DNA from: Rhodospirillales bacterium Ga0074136
GTDB lineage: Bacteria > Pseudomonadota > Alphaproteobacteria > Acetobacterales > Acetobacteraceae
DNA: 35,318 bases
Assembly: GCA_001464375.1 (NCBI GenBank)
Contig: LNEW01000057.1
Location: 1-35,318, forward strand
Direction of reading: 5' to 3'
Positions 1 to 8,355 of the stretch are shown in pieces (position 1 is the stretch's first letter; each line of letters opens with the position of its first letter). The notes under the pieces were generated by a model that searched no databases, had not been told where the DNA came from, and saw only the letters and a list, made by a program, of their open reading frames with translations. A program made the translations under genes and the position numbers.

Positions 1-590
1 CCCCCCCCGGCCATGGCCCGCCACCCCAGCAGCGGAGTCGCCGCCACCGCCACCGTCAGCAGCGACAGCCCGTGCACCCCGACCCAGGCGGCGCCTTGCA
101 CCGGCAAGGCATCGAACGCCCAGACCGTGCCCAGCAGGTTCCACGGGAAACCCGTGAAGACCCACCCTCGCAGCAATTCGAACAGCACGAAGGCGCCGGA
201 AAACACCAGGACCCGAGGCCACCCCGCCCGCACCTGCACCGCCAGCGCCGCCGGCACCGCCACGAATACCGCCAGCGGCAGCGCCAGCGCCGGCACCGCC
301 ACCGGCACCAGCCACCAGAAACGCTCCACCTCGGTCAGGATGGCATGGGTGATCCAGTACAGTCCTGCCGCAAAGAACCCCCACCCCCAGGCCAACCCGA
401 CCCAGAAGCCACGCCGCCACCCGCCCTGGACCCCGCACATCGCCAGCAACCCAGGTATCGCCACCAGCAGCGCCGGCACCGCATGCACCGGCGGCAAGGC
501 CAACGCCGCCAAGGCCCCCAACCCGACAGCCGTGACCCCCATCCGCCATCCCCGCCGCGCGGCGAGATGACCCAGGAAACGATCCCACAT
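1..590 (-). CDS. lnt: apolipoprotein N-acyltransferase, N-terminal part (cut by window edge)
   Basis: Lnt transfers the third acyl chain from phospholipid to the N-terminal cysteine of lipoproteins at the periplasmic face of the inner membrane. Read on the minus strand from ATG 588-590, the frame stays open to base 1 and gives about 196 residues. It begins MWDRFLGHLAARRGW and continues as a chain of hydrophobic segments rich in Trp, Leu, Ala and Val. It contains the family signature RGWVFTGFPWNLLG followed by VQGAAWVGVHGLSLL. This is the multi-membrane N-terminal domain; the nitrilase domain with the catalytic Glu-Lys-Cys triad would lie outside the window. An AGGA sits about 10 nt upstream of the ATG. 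The position after corC matches the usual alphaproteobacterial order. The family call is firm; completeness of the gene cannot be judged. Confidence 0.9.
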   Translation of the reverse strand, partial: MWDRFLGHLAARRGWRMGVTAVGLGALAALALPPVHAVPALLVAIPGLLAMCGVQGGWRRGFWVGLAWGWGFFAAGLYWITHAILTEVERFWWLVPVAVPALALPLAVFVAVPAALAVQVRAGWPRVLVFSGAFVLFELLRGWVFTGFPWNLLGTVWAFDALPVQGAAWVGVHGLSLLTVAVAATPLLGWRAMAGG

Positions 591-641
591 GCGCGACGGT
601 CCTAGGGGGCGGGGGGTGGTGCTGGGCGGGCAAAGGGGGAA

Positions 642-849
642 CCGGGAGGGCTCTGCCCTCCCGGACCCACCCGCCGGGGGCATACGTGCCCCCGGACCCG
701 CGGAAACATGAGGGCCGGTTTGGAGGAGGGGCTCATCAGCGGTACCGTCTCGACGGGCACGCCATGCCCCTCCTCCAAACCGGCCCTTTGACCCAGGGTC
801 TGGGAGGCGGTTGCCTCCCAGCGGGGGCGCCGGGGGGCTGGCCCCCCGG
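642..849. repeat. run of five consecutive palindromes between corC and lnt
   Basis: This gene-free stretch holds five back-to-back inverted repeats. They are 642-651/655-664 (10 bp, loop TCT), 674-682/687-695 (9 bp, loop TACG), 711-732/766-787 (22 bp), 801-808/813-820 (8 bp, loop GGTT) and 830-838/841-849 (9 bp, two-base centre). All arms match perfectly. The sequences are not copies of one another, and none is followed by a T tract. They could attenuate transcription between corC and lnt, act as an RNA processing or stability element, or be a composite of extragenic palindromic repeats. I see no gene here. Confidence 0.8.
711..787. repeat. 22-bp perfect inverted repeat with 33-nt loop
   Basis: The left arm at 711-732 and the right arm at 766-787 are exact reverse complements over 22 bases. 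The arms begin AGGGCCGGTTTGG and end GGAGGGGC. The loop (733-765) contains its own small hairpin, CCGT-CTCG-ACGG. One arm carries a purine-rich GGAGGAGGGG, so folding could sequester or expose a ribosome-binding-like tract. A small insertion-element remnant is possible, but no flanking duplication was identified. Confidence 0.8.
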
Positions 850-881
850 TCACCCTACGCCACACCAGCACCACCCAGCGC

Positions 882-1781
882 CTACTCGGCCGCCGCGCGG
901 GTGGGTTGTGTCCCTGGCCGTCGCACGCGCAGGCGGCGGATGCGGCGGGGGTCGGCGTCCAGGATGCGGAATTCGAGGCCCGAGGGGTGGGAGACCAGTT
1001 CGCCCTTCGCCGGCACGCGGCCTGCGAGCGTGAAGACCAGGCCGCCCACGGTGTCGATGTCGGCCGCGCGTTCCTCGTCGGTCAGGATCTGGCCGAGTTT
1101 CGCCTCGAAGGTTTCGACCGGCATGCGGGCGTCCAGTTCGATTGTCCCGTCCGGTCGTTCCAGCATGTGCGGCGTGGCGTCTTCGTCGTGTTCGTCGGAG
1201 ATGTCGCCGACGATGGTCTCGACCAGGTCCTCGATGGTCACCAGCCCGTCGATGCCGCCGTACTCGTCGACCACCAGCGCCATGTGGGTGCGGGCCTGGC
1301 GCATCTGCAGCAGCAGGTCGAGCACGGGGATCGACGGCACCACGAACAGCGGCTTGCGCTCGATGGCTTTCAGGGTGAAGGGCCCGGAGGTCCCGACCGC
1401 GGCGAAGACGTCCTTGATGTGGACCATGCCCGCGATGTCATCGAGGCTCTCGCGGTACACCGGGTAGCGGCTGTGCCCGTCGCGCTGGATCAGGGCGATC
1501 GCCTGGTCGAGGCTGTAGTCCTCCGGCATGGCCATGATGTCGGCGCGCGGCACCATGACGTCGTAGGCGGTGGTGCCGCGCAGGCGCAGCACGTTGGACA
1601 GCAGCGCGCGTTCGTGGGTGTCGAGGTCGGAGGCGTCGATCTCCATGCCGGCGGCGTCGCGGCTGTCCTCGCCACGCTCGATCAATTCGCCGACGCGGTC
1701 GCGGACGGATTCCGCTTCCTTGCGGCGGAGCAGCGCCTGGAGTTTCCAGAACAGGCCGGGGCGCGACGAGAGGTCGCTCAC
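882..1781 (-). CDS. corC: CorC/HlyC-family CBS-domain protein
   Basis: 299 residues; cytosolic CBS-pair protein of the CorC/TlyC hemolysin-like family, linked to magnesium/cobalt efflux or membrane integrity. The order is a charged N-terminus, a lead-in VLRLRGTTAYDVMVPRADI, two CBS motifs (about residues 75-190; LDQAIALIQRDGHSRYPVY, then MALVVDEYGGIDGLVTIED), and a C-terminal CorC_HlyC domain (about 205-285; DTVGGLVFTLAGRVPAKGE). It lacks the DUF21 membrane domain, so it is the short soluble form. The start is GTG 1779-1781 with GAGGG about 9 nt upstream. It lies between ybeY and lnt on the same strand, the usual alphaproteobacterial position. The ion-transport role is family-level and uncertain. 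Confidence 0.93.
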   Translation of the reverse strand: MSDLSSRPGLFWKLQALLRRKEAESVRDRVGELIERGEDSRDAAGMEIDASDLDTHERALLSNVLRLRGTTAYDVMVPRADIMAMPEDYSLDQAIALIQRDGHSRYPVYRESLDDIAGMVHIKDVFAAVGTSGPFTLKAIERKPLFVVPSIPVLDLLLQMRQARTHMALVVDEYGGIDGLVTIEDLVETIVGDISDEHDEDATPHMLERPDGTIELDARMPVETFEAKLGQILTDEERAADIDTVGGLVFTLAGRVPAKGELVSHPSGLEFRILDADPRRIRRLRVRRPGTQPTRAAAE

Positions 1782-1944
1782 TTTTTTCTGCCCTCAGGCG
1801 CCGGGCGCCGGCATCCGCCGGCTGGGCTTTCGCGCCCTGCCCTGGCGTAACGGCCGCGGCAGGCGGGTTGGGCGCGGTCGCGCTGTGCGCTCGCGGATCG
1901 CGCGGGGCGCGATCCGGAAGTGGGGGGGTGTGCCATGCTGCTTG

Positions 1945-2394
1945 TCATGACACCCCTCGCCAGGGGTTGGGCAGGCCCAGGCGGCGCATCACGCGGGCCT
2001 CGGCCTGTTGCATCCGGCGGGCGTCGCCGGCCTCGATGTGGTCGTGGCCGGCCAGGTGCAGCGCGCCATGCGCGACCAGGTGGGCCAGGTGCGCCCCGGC
2101 GTGGCGGCCGGCCTCGCGCGCCTCGCGCCGCACGACGCCCAGCGCCAGCGCGACATCGCCAAGCTGCCCGGGCGCGTCGGCCGGGAAGGACAGCACGTTG
2201 GTCGGCTTGGACTTCCCGCGATGGGTCCCGTTCAGGCGCTTGACCGCGGCATCGTCGGTCAGCAGCACGGTGATGGCCCCGGCCGCGCCGGCTTCGCGCA
2301 GCGCGGCACAGGCGGCCCGGCGCACCAGCGCCTCGGGCCGCTTCACGGCGGCGCGCCACCCTGGCGCCGCCAGGACCACGGAGATGTCAGCCAT
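1945..2394 (-). CDS. ybeY: endoribonuclease YbeY (rRNA maturation factor)
   Basis: About 149 residues; zinc-dependent single-strand endoribonuclease needed for 16S rRNA 3' maturation and ribosome quality control. The metal-binding motif HGALHLAGHDH near the C-terminus matches the family H-x3-H-x5-H pattern, and GTHRGKSKPTNVLSFP is the family's conserved central strand. I chose ATG 2392-2394 because family proteins begin just before the first strand (here DISVVLAAPGW) and the codons upstream look non-coding. An ATG at 2470-2472, inside the end of phoH, has a stronger ribosome site (AAGGAG, 4 nt spacing) and would add 26 residues, so the start is uncertain. It follows phoH in the miaB-phoH-ybeY-corC-lnt series. 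Confidence 0.92.
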   Translation of the reverse strand: MADISVVLAAPGWRAAVKRPEALVRRAACAALREAGAAGAITVLLTDDAAVKRLNGTHRGKSKPTNVLSFPADAPGQLGDVALALGVVRREAREAGRHAGAHLAHLVAHGALHLAGHDHIEAGDARRMQQAEARVMRRLGLPNPWRGVS

Positions 2395-2455
2395 CTCCTG
2401 CGATCCGATCCGAAGCCCGGCCTCGTCGCCTGAAGCGCGACGGCGGCCGGGACGG

Positions 2456-3505
2456 CTACTTCCCGGTTCCATACCTCTCCTTCTTCGCCCGAGTCTGGTC
2501 GTCTGCCACGCCGTAGGCGGCAACGATCCGGGCGACCAGGGGATGCCTTACCACATCCCGTTCGGCGAATCTCGCGACTCCGATTCCGTCGACCCCTTCG
2601 AGGATGCGCAGCGCCTCCCCCAGGCCGGAGGGCTGGCCGGACGGCAGATCCACCTGGGTCGGGTCGCCGGTGATGACCATGCGCGACCCCTCTCCCATCC
2701 GCGTCAGGAACATCTTGATCTGTGCCGGCGTGGTGTTCTGGGCTTCGTCCAGGATGCAGTAGGCGTGCGCCAGGGTGCGGCCGCGCATGAAGGCCAGCGG
2801 CGCGATCTCGATCTCGCCGGCGGCGATTCGCCGGGCCACCTGTTCGCCGGGCAGCATGTCGTGCAGGGCGTCGTAGAGCGGGCGGAGATAGGGATCGACC
2901 TTCTCCTTCATGTCGCCGGGCAGGAAGCCCAGGCGTTCCCCGGCCTCGACCGCCGGGCGGGACAGCACGATCCGGTCGACCCGGCCGGTCTGCAGCAGGG
3001 CCACGCCCTGCGCCACGGCAAGGTAGGTCTTGCCGGTGCCCGCCGGACCCACGCCGAACACCATTTCGCGGCGCGCCAGCATCTCGATATAGGCGGCCTG
3101 GGCCGGGGATCGCGGGGCGATCGCGCCCTTGCGGGTGCGGATGGCGGGCAAATCGGCCAGCGGCAGGCGGGGTTCGCCCTGTTCGGCGCCGCCCTCGGCC
3201 AGGCGCATGGCGGCCTCGACCTCCGCGGTGCCCACGTGCTGGCCCTGTTCCAGGCGTTTCCACAGTGCCAGCAGCGCGGCCTCCGCCACTTCGGTCCGCC
3301 CTGCCCCGCCCGAGATGGCAATGCGGTTGCCGCGGGACGCGAGCCGCACGCCGAGCACCTGTTCGATGCGGGCCAGGTGCCGGTCGTGTTCCCCATGCAG
3401 GGCGGCCAGCAGGACGTTGTCGTCGAATTGCAGCGTGACCGATCTCTGTTCGGTCTGGCTGCGGGTCTGGGTGGCGCGGAGGGCGAGGCTGTGGGTGGCG
3501 GTCAA
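2456..3505 (-). CDS. phoH: PhoH-like ATPase
   Basis: 349 residues; cytosolic P-loop ATPase of the PhoH/YbeZ family, a partner of YbeY in RNA metabolism in many bacteria. Walker A is GPAGTGKT (about 153-160) and Walker B is ILDEAQN (about 251-257), followed by the sensor-like [13 protein letters not shown]. The N-terminal region ([16 protein letters not shown] and GNRIAISG) is the small KH-like/PIN-linked lead-in typical of YbeZ proteins. The start is TTG 3503-3505, which overlaps the miaB stop as TTGA and has GGGAG about 10 nt upstream, indicating translational coupling. Function beyond ATP binding is inferred from the family and the neighbouring ybeY. Confidence 0.94.
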   Translation of the reverse strand: MTATHSLALRATQTRSQTEQRSVTLQFDDNVLLAALHGEHDRHLARIEQVLGVRLASRGNRIAISGGAGRTEVAEAALLALWKRLEQGQHVGTAEVEAAMRLAEGGAEQGEPRLPLADLPAIRTRKGAIAPRSPAQAAYIEMLARREMVFGVGPAGTGKTYLAVAQGVALLQTGRVDRIVLSRPAVEAGERLGFLPGDMKEKVDPYLRPLYDALHDMLPGEQVARRIAAGEIEIAPLAFMRGRTLAHAYCILDEAQNTTPAQIKMFLTRMGEGSRMVITGDPTQVDLPSGQPSGLGEALRILEGVDGIGVARFAERDVVRHPLVARIVAAYGVADDQTRAKKERYGTGK

Positions 3506-4881
3506 GCGGCTGGTCTCTCCCTGGTTGTCGCGAGGACGGACGTCGGAAGAACGCCCGAGAGTGAATTGGGATGCCCGGCGGTGATCGTCACCGGCACGAC
3601 CTGCCCGGCGAGTTCCATGGGCCCGGCGAAATGCACCGGGTTCAACCAGGGCGTGCGGCCGGCCATCTGGCCGGGGTGGCGGCCGGGGCCGGTGACCAGC
3701 ACATCCGCCACCATGCCGGTGCGGGACCGGTTGAACTCGGCCTGCTGGTCGCGCAGCAGGGCCTGGATCTCGGCCAGGCGCGCATCCTTCACGGCTTCGC
3801 CGACCGGCCCGGCCATGGTCGCGGCCGGTGTGCCCGGCCGGGCGGAATACTTGAAAGAGAAGGACTGGGCGAAGCCGATGTCGCGGATCAGCGCCAGGGT
3901 GGCGGCATGGTCGGCATCGCTCTCGCCGGGATGGCCGGCGATGATGTCGGTGGACAGCGCGAGGTCCGGGCGCGCCGCGCGCAGCCGGTCGACCAGCCGG
4001 CGGTAGTCATCCGCCGTGTGGCCGCGATTCATTGCCTTCAGGATACGGTCGGACCCCGACTGCACCGGCAGATGCAGGAAGGGCATCAGCGCCGGCGTAT
4101 CGCCATGGGCGGCGACCAGGTCGTCATCCATGTCGCGCGGGTGGGAGGTGGTGTAGCGGATGCGCGCCAGGCGCGGGATCTCGGCCAGCCGCCGCGCCAG
4201 CCGCCCGAGTGTCCAGGCGTGGCCGTCCGGCCCTTCGCCATGCCAGGCATTCACGTTCTGGCCGAGCAGCGTGACCTCCCGCGCCCCGAGCGCGACCAGG
4301 CGTTCGGCCTCCGCCACCACGGCCGCGACGGGGCGGGAATATTCCGACCCGCGCGTATAGGGCACCACGCAGAAGGAACAGAACTTGTCGCAACCCTCCT
4401 GCACCGTGAGGAAGGCCGTGACCCCCTGCGGCGCGGTGGTCTCGGGCAGGTGGTCGAACTTGTCCTCGGCGGGGAAGTCGGTCTCGATCACTGCGCCGGC
4501 GGCACGCGACGCGCGCGCCACCATCTCCGGCAGCCGGTGGTAGGATTGCGGGCCGAGCACGATGTCCACCCAGGGCGCGCGGGCGGTGATCTCAGCCCCT
4601 TCGGCCTGCGCCACGCAGCCGGCCACCGCGATCACCATGTCCCCGCCGCGGGACCGCTTGGCGTCGCGCAGGCGGCCCAGGTCGGAGAACACCTTCTCGG
4701 TCGCCTTCTCCCGGATGTGGCAGGTGTTGAGGATGACCATGTCGGCCTCCTCCACCGCCTCGGTCGGCGCGTAGCCGAGCGGCGCCAGCACATCCGCCAT
4801 GCGGGCGCTGTCATAGACATTCATCTGGCACCCCCAGGTGCGGATCAGCAGGCGCTTCCGGGGGGCGGCGGTCTCGGTCAT
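3502..4881 (-). CDS. miaB: tRNA-2-methylthio-N6-dimethylallyladenosine synthase
   Basis: 459 residues; radical-SAM methylthiotransferase that converts i6A37 to ms2i6A37 in tRNAs reading UNN codons. The N-terminal UPF0004 domain supplies three cluster cysteines (C18 in WGCQMN, C54 in CHIR, C89 in AGCVAQ). The radical-SAM motif is C164-x3-C168-x2-C171 in [12 protein letters not shown]-terminal TRAM-like region (about 385-450; [12 protein letters not shown]) completes the normal architecture. Length is normal. The start ATG 4879-4881 has GGAG about 11 nt upstream. It heads the miaB-phoH-ybeY-corC-lnt series; 199 bp upstream of it carry no gene I can support. Confidence 0.96.
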   Translation of the reverse strand: MTETAAPRKRLLIRTWGCQMNVYDSARMADVLAPLGYAPTEAVEEADMVILNTCHIREKATEKVFSDLGRLRDAKRSRGGDMVIAVAGCVAQAEGAEITARAPWVDIVLGPQSYHRLPEMVARASRAAGAVIETDFPAEDKFDHLPETTAPQGVTAFLTVQEGCDKFCSFCVVPYTRGSEYSRPVAAVVAEAERLVALGAREVTLLGQNVNAWHGEGPDGHAWTLGRLARRLAEIPRLARIRYTTSHPRDMDDDLVAAHGDTPALMPFLHLPVQSGSDRILKAMNRGHTADDYRRLVDRLRAARPDLALSTDIIAGHPGESDADHAATLALIRDIGFAQSFSFKYSARPGTPAATMAGPVGEAVKDARLAEIQALLRDQQAEFNRSRTGMVADVLVTGPGRHPGQMAGRTPWLNPVHFAGPMELAGQVVPVTITAGHPNSLSGVLPTSVLATTRERPAA

Positions 4882-5080
4882 CCGGGGTCAGGCTCCGCGT
4901 ACCCCGCCGCGTGGCGTGCGGCGAGGATCGGCGGGGGACATGCGCACCAGGGCGGTGCGGGTCAAGCGACCTTCGGTCCGAAGCGGATCGACATGGCAGG
5001 GAGCGTGGCGGGCCGCGTCGCGTCGGGTCAAGCGTCGTCTCGATGGGACGGCGCCGGTATGGCCCGCGCGCGGCGCCCCA

Positions 5081-6004
5081 TCAGCCGGCCGGGCTGCGCA
5101 GGCGCAACGGCACCACCGGGCGGTTCTGGCGCAGCAGGGCGGCACCCTCGGCCACCACCTCGCTGGTCGCCGCGGTCAGCGCCTTGCGGTCGGGGAAGAT
5201 CGCAGGGTCGGCCGGTTCGTGCAGCAGCACCGTGGCACGCGCGCCGGACCGCCGGGCGATGCGCCAGAAATGCGTGGCGATGTCCATGTCGCCATACCAG
5301 GCAAAGAAGGGCCGGTCGCGCCGGCAGGCCGGCAGGCCACCCAGGCGGTCATAGACCAGCGAAACCGGCTGCACCTGCCTGGCGTCCTGCGCGACCGACA
5401 GGAAGGAGGACCGGAACGGCAGCACCCGCGTCCCGTCGTTCGACGTGCCCTCGGGGAACAGGATGATGCTGTCGCCGGCGGCCAGGCGCTGCTGGATGTC
5501 GCCGGCCTCCTTGCCGGTGCCGGTCCGGGTGCGGCTGACGAAGACCGTGCGGCCGAGCCGCGCCACCGTGCCCACCACCGGCCAGGTGCCGACCTCCGCC
5601 TTCGAGACGAAGCCCGCCTCGATCACCGCGCCGAGCACCAGGATATCGAGCCAGGAGGAATGGTTCGACACGTACAGCACCGAGGGCGAAGCGCTGGGCG
5701 CACCCACCACCTGCACCTTGATGCCGATCAGCCGGCACAGCATGGCGTGGTAGGTCCGGGCAAAGCGCTTCGCGCCGCGCTGCGAAACCTGCAGCAGCAC
5801 CGCCTGGACCGGGATGCACAGCAGCGTCCAGAGCGCCGCGCCGGTCATGCGCCGGATCGCGCGGAAACGGCCGCCGATCGGCCGGGGCTCCATCACGTCG
5901 CCCCAGGCATCCCCGGGCAGCCAGGGGCTGAAGCGCAGCGGCTTGCGCCGGCGCAACCGGCGCGGCTTCAGCGCTTCCTCGGGCGATCGGGCGACGGCTT
6001 CCAT
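5081..6004 (-). CDS. lysophospholipid acyltransferase, PlsC family
   Basis: About 307 residues; 1-acyl-sn-glycerol-3-phosphate acyltransferase superfamily, membrane associated. Motif I NHSSWLD lies at about residues 114-120 and motif III FPEGTSNDG at about 183-191. A hydrophobic stretch (MTGAALWTLLCIPVQAVLL) near residue 60 is the likely membrane anchor. It could make phosphatidic acid, or it could be OlsA, since olsB lies about 3.2 kb upstream on the same strand and has no other acyltransferase partner beside it. I used ATG 6004; a GTG two codons upstream (6010) is an alternative, and neither has a clear ribosome site. It precedes miaB, as in many alphaproteobacteria. Confidence 0.88.
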   Translation of the reverse strand: MEAVARSPEEALKPRRLRRRKPLRFSPWLPGDAWGDVMEPRPIGGRFRAIRRMTGAALWTLLCIPVQAVLLQVSQRGAKRFARTYHAMLCRLIGIKVQVVGAPSASPSVLYVSNHSSWLDILVLGAVIEAGFVSKAEVGTWPVVGTVARLGRTVFVSRTRTGTGKEAGDIQQRLAAGDSIILFPEGTSNDGTRVLPFRSSFLSVAQDARQVQPVSLVYDRLGGLPACRRDRPFFAWYGDMDIATHFWRIARRSGARATVLLHEPADPAIFPDRKALTAATSEVVAEGAALLRQNRPVVPLRLRSPAG

Positions 6005-6075
6005 CCGCACGGGGTAGCCCGCCGATCATGGCGGGGCAATGAAGCCCCGGAGTCAAAGCCGTGAAGGCTGCGCGA

Positions 6076-7110
6076 TCAGGCCCGGCCAAGCATGGCCGGC
6101 AGGTCCGCGAGGTCGAGCCCGTCCAGCAGCGGATTCTCGCGCAGCCCCAGGCCCCACAGCGTCTCGATCACCGTCACGGCGGCCGCGGTCACCGGCATGG
6201 GTTGGCCGATCGCCGCAGCCAGGGCGAGGTAGAAGGCCAGTCCATAGGGCACGTCCTCGGTCACGTAGCGCGTGCCCATGTCGGTCGGGCCGGCGATGAC
6301 GCCCGCGCCCCGTTCGATGGCCTGGGTCATGTCGTGCAGGGGCCCGCGCGGGACGCCGTTGGTGCGGTGCAGCGCCTCGACCAGGCTGGGCGGGTGGTGG
6401 CCGAAGCGCGCGGCCAGTGCGTCGCGTTCGGCGCACAGCGATTCCATCAGCCGGCAGACGGCGGGCGTCATCAGCCCGTACTGGCCCCAGGTCTCCCGCC
6501 GTTCGATGCGGGTGACATTGGCAAGCACCAGGGCGGCATGGGCGATCGGGTTGGTGTTGATGAAGGCGGCCGCCAGCGCGTCCGCCACCACCGGCCAGCG
6601 GTTGCCGAACAGCGATTCGGCCAGCGCGGCCATCTCCGGCGCGGCGGGGCCGGGCAGCGCGCCCATCTCGGCCCAGGCGCGGATGGCGGCGATGCGCACG
6701 CGGTCGGGCGCTGTCCGCCGGCCGGTGACGGGCGTGGTCGCCATGGCACCGATCGGCGCCCCCGCCCCGCGCAGCCGCGCGAAGGCGAGCGGCGCCAGCG
6801 AGGCGGCCGGCGCGATCAGCAGCGGCAGGTGCTTCGGCATGGCGGCGGCGATCGGCGGCAGCAGCACCGGCAGCGCATAGGCCGGCACCGTCAGCAACGC
6901 GACGTCGGCGCCGGCGAAGGCTTGGTCCAGCGTGGCGGCGATGCTCACGGGGAAGGCGCCTTCGACCTGTCCCTCGGCGTGCAGCACGCCCGTGATGCCG
7001 GCGGTGCCGGCGCCCGATGGCGACCACAGCACGGCATCGTGCCCACGGCTCGCCGCCAGCACCGCGCAGCCCGGGCCGATGGCGCCGGCGCCGAGTATCG
7101 CAAGCCGCAT
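6076..7110 (-). CDS. NAD(P)-dependent opine (octopine/nopaline-type) dehydrogenase family protein
   Basis: About 344 residues; cytosolic oxidoreductase. The N-terminal Rossmann fold begins at once with RLAILGAGAIGPGCA. The C-terminal domain shows octopine/nopaline dehydrogenase signatures: NTNPIAHAALVLANVTRIE, then LMESLCAERDALAARFG, and TRYVTEDVPYGL near the end. Such enzymes reductively couple an amino acid to a keto acid or run the reverse oxidation; the substrate cannot be told here. ATG 7110 has AGGGGG with 6 nt spacing; ATG 7116, two codons earlier, abuts that site. It is divergent from a TctC receptor across a 27-bp repeat array, with an EamA transporter beyond. A 2-dehydropantoate reductase-like role is less likely given the C-terminal motifs. 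Confidence 0.8.
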   Translation of the reverse strand: MRLAILGAGAIGPGCAVLAASRGHDAVLWSPSGAGTAGITGVLHAEGQVEGAFPVSIAATLDQAFAGADVALLTVPAYALPVLLPPIAAAMPKHLPLLIAPAASLAPLAFARLRGAGAPIGAMATTPVTGRRTAPDRVRIAAIRAWAEMGALPGPAAPEMAALAESLFGNRWPVVADALAAAFINTNPIAHAALVLANVTRIERRETWGQYGLMTPAVCRLMESLCAERDALAARFGHHPPSLVEALHRTNGVPRGPLHDMTQAIERGAGVIAGPTDMGTRYVTEDVPYGLAFYLALAAAIGQPMPVTAAAVTVIETLWGLGLRENPLLDGLDLADLPAMLGRA

Positions 7111-7163
7111 CGTCATCCCCCTGGCCAGGTGGCCCGGACCCTGCGGCGCGGCGGCGCCTGGCG

Positions 7164-7271
7164 CAAGCGGGCGACGGTTCCAAGCGCCCGCAAGCGGGCG
7201 ACGGTTCCAAGCGCCCGCAAGCGGGCGACGGTTCCAAGCGCCCGCAAGCGGGCGACGGTTCCAAGCGCCCG
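7164..7271. repeat. four perfect 27-bp tandem repeats in a divergent promoter region
   Basis: Copies occupy 7164-7190, 7191-7217, 7218-7244 and 7245-7271 with no mismatch. The unit starts CAAGCGGGCGACGG and ends TTCCAAGCGCCCG. Each of the three junctions forms a palindrome, CGCCCGC-AA-GCGGGCG, at 7185-7200, 7212-7227 and 7239-7254. The array fills most of the gap between the opine-dehydrogenase-like gene (start 7110, minus) and the TctC gene (start 7316, plus). Because 27 is a multiple of three, several frames stay open, but nothing suggests it is translated. It could be a multi-site operator, a structured leader or a minisatellite. Confidence 0.95.
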
Positions 7272-7315
7272 GCGGCTGGACTAGGCTCGCGAGGCTTCAG
7301 CAGGATGCCGCCGCC

Positions 7316-8290
7316 ATGATGAACCGCCGCGCCGTGCTCGCCGCCCCCCTCGCCCTTTCGCCGATCGCCGCCGGCGCGCAGGCGCCTGCCTGGCCCGACA
7401 AGCCGGTGCGGCTGATCGTGCCGACGCTGGGTGGCGCGGGCACCGCGGATACGGTCGCGCGCATCCTGAGCCAGGAACTCGACAAGCGCCTGCCGCAGCG
7501 CGTGGTGGTGGAGAACCGCGCCGGCGCCAACGGCAATGTCGGCGCCGCGCTGGCGGCCCGCAGCGCGCCCGACGGCTACACCTTCCTGTGGGGCTGGGCC
7601 GGCACGCTGGCGACCAACCCCGCGCTGTACCGCGAACTGCCCTTCGACCCGGCGCGCGACTTCGACCCGGTGGTGCTGGTGGGCAACGTGCCGAACATCC
7701 TGGTGGTGAACCGTGCGCTCGGGCCGCGCACGCTGGCGGAATTCACCGCCTATGCGCGGGCCAATCCGGGGAAGATCAATTTCGGATCGACCGGCAATGG
7801 GTCGTCGATGCACCTGGCGGGTGAGCTGTACCGCCAGATGACCCGGACCGACATGCAGCACGTGCCCTATTCCGGCCCGGCGCCGGCCGTGACCGACCTG
7901 CTGTCGAACCGCATCCAGGCGATGTTCAACCTGGTGACCGGCGCGCTGCCGCAGATCCGCGGCGGCGAGGTCGTGCCGCTGGCCATCCTGGACGATGCGC
8001 GATCCCCGCAGCTGCCCGATGTGCCGACCACGGCGGAACTCGGCATGGCGGGGCTGACCTTCGGCACCTGGTTCATGGTGATGGCGCCGAAGGGCACGCC
8101 GGGGCCGGTCATCGACCGGCTGAACGCGCTGGTGAACCAGGTGATCGCCGACCCCGAGGGCAGGCAGCGGCTGGAGGGCGCGGGGCTGGTGCTGCTGGGC
8201 GGTACGCGGGCACGCGCGGCGGAATTCCTGGCGGTCGAGATCCGCCGTCACGCGGAGATCGTGCGGGCGAGCGGCGCGCGAATCGACTGA
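7316..8290 (+). CDS. TctC/Bug-type periplasmic substrate-binding receptor (copy 1)
   Basis: 324 residues; extracytoplasmic solute receptor of the tripartite tricarboxylate transporter (TTT) family, binding small carboxylates. The signal peptide MMNRRAVLAAPLALSPIAAG ends near AQA and has a twin arginine. The mature part shows the family pattern WPDKPVRLIVPTLGGAGTAD, ENRAGANGNVG, DGYTFLWG, then QHVPYSGPAPAVTDLLSNRI and LPQIRGGEVVPLA. Length is normal. ATG 7316 or 7319 can serve; AGGA lies 10 nt before the first. No membrane subunits (tctA/tctB) are nearby. The adjacent divergent opine-dehydrogenase-like gene suggests, without proof, an amino-acid or keto-acid derived ligand. Confidence 0.92.
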   Translation: MMNRRAVLAAPLALSPIAAGAQAPAWPDKPVRLIVPTLGGAGTADTVARILSQELDKRLPQRVVVENRAGANGNVGAALAARSAPDGYTFLWGWAGTLATNPALYRELPFDPARDFDPVVLVGNVPNILVVNRALGPRTLAEFTAYARANPGKINFGSTGNGSSMHLAGELYRQMTRTDMQHVPYSGPAPAVTDLLSNRIQAMFNLVTGALPQIRGGEVVPLAILDDARSPQLPDVPTTAELGMAGLTFGTWFMVMAPKGTPGPVIDRLNALVNQVIADPEGRQRLEGAGLVLLGGTRARAAEFLAVEIRRHAEIVRASGARID

Positions 8291-8355
8291 CCTGCGCAAC
8301 CGCGCCAGCGCAATCGGCGGGAGGCGCCGTGCATCCGCGTGCGCCATGAAGCCCC

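Noticed and set aside
13-605. Plus-strand frames over the lnt region
   Set aside because: Translations are His/Pro/Arg-rich and without motifs; the minus strand gives clear Lnt signatures.
2394-2523. Longer YbeY starting at TTG 2523 or ATG 2472
   Set aside because: The added residues do not fit the family and use atypical codons; ATG 2472 has a good ribosome site and remains a minor alternative.
4882-5080. A gene in the gap between plsC and miaB
   Set aside because: Frames here are short, Arg-rich and lack a ribosome site or a recognisable motif.
7164-7271. CRISPR array
   Set aside because: The 27-bp units are directly adjacent with no spacers and no cas genes are present.
6932-7315. N-terminal extension of TctC copy 1 that would encode the repeats as protein
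   Set aside because: The frame is open, but a signal peptide starts at 7316 and the upstream part is antisense to the opine-dehydrogenase-like gene.
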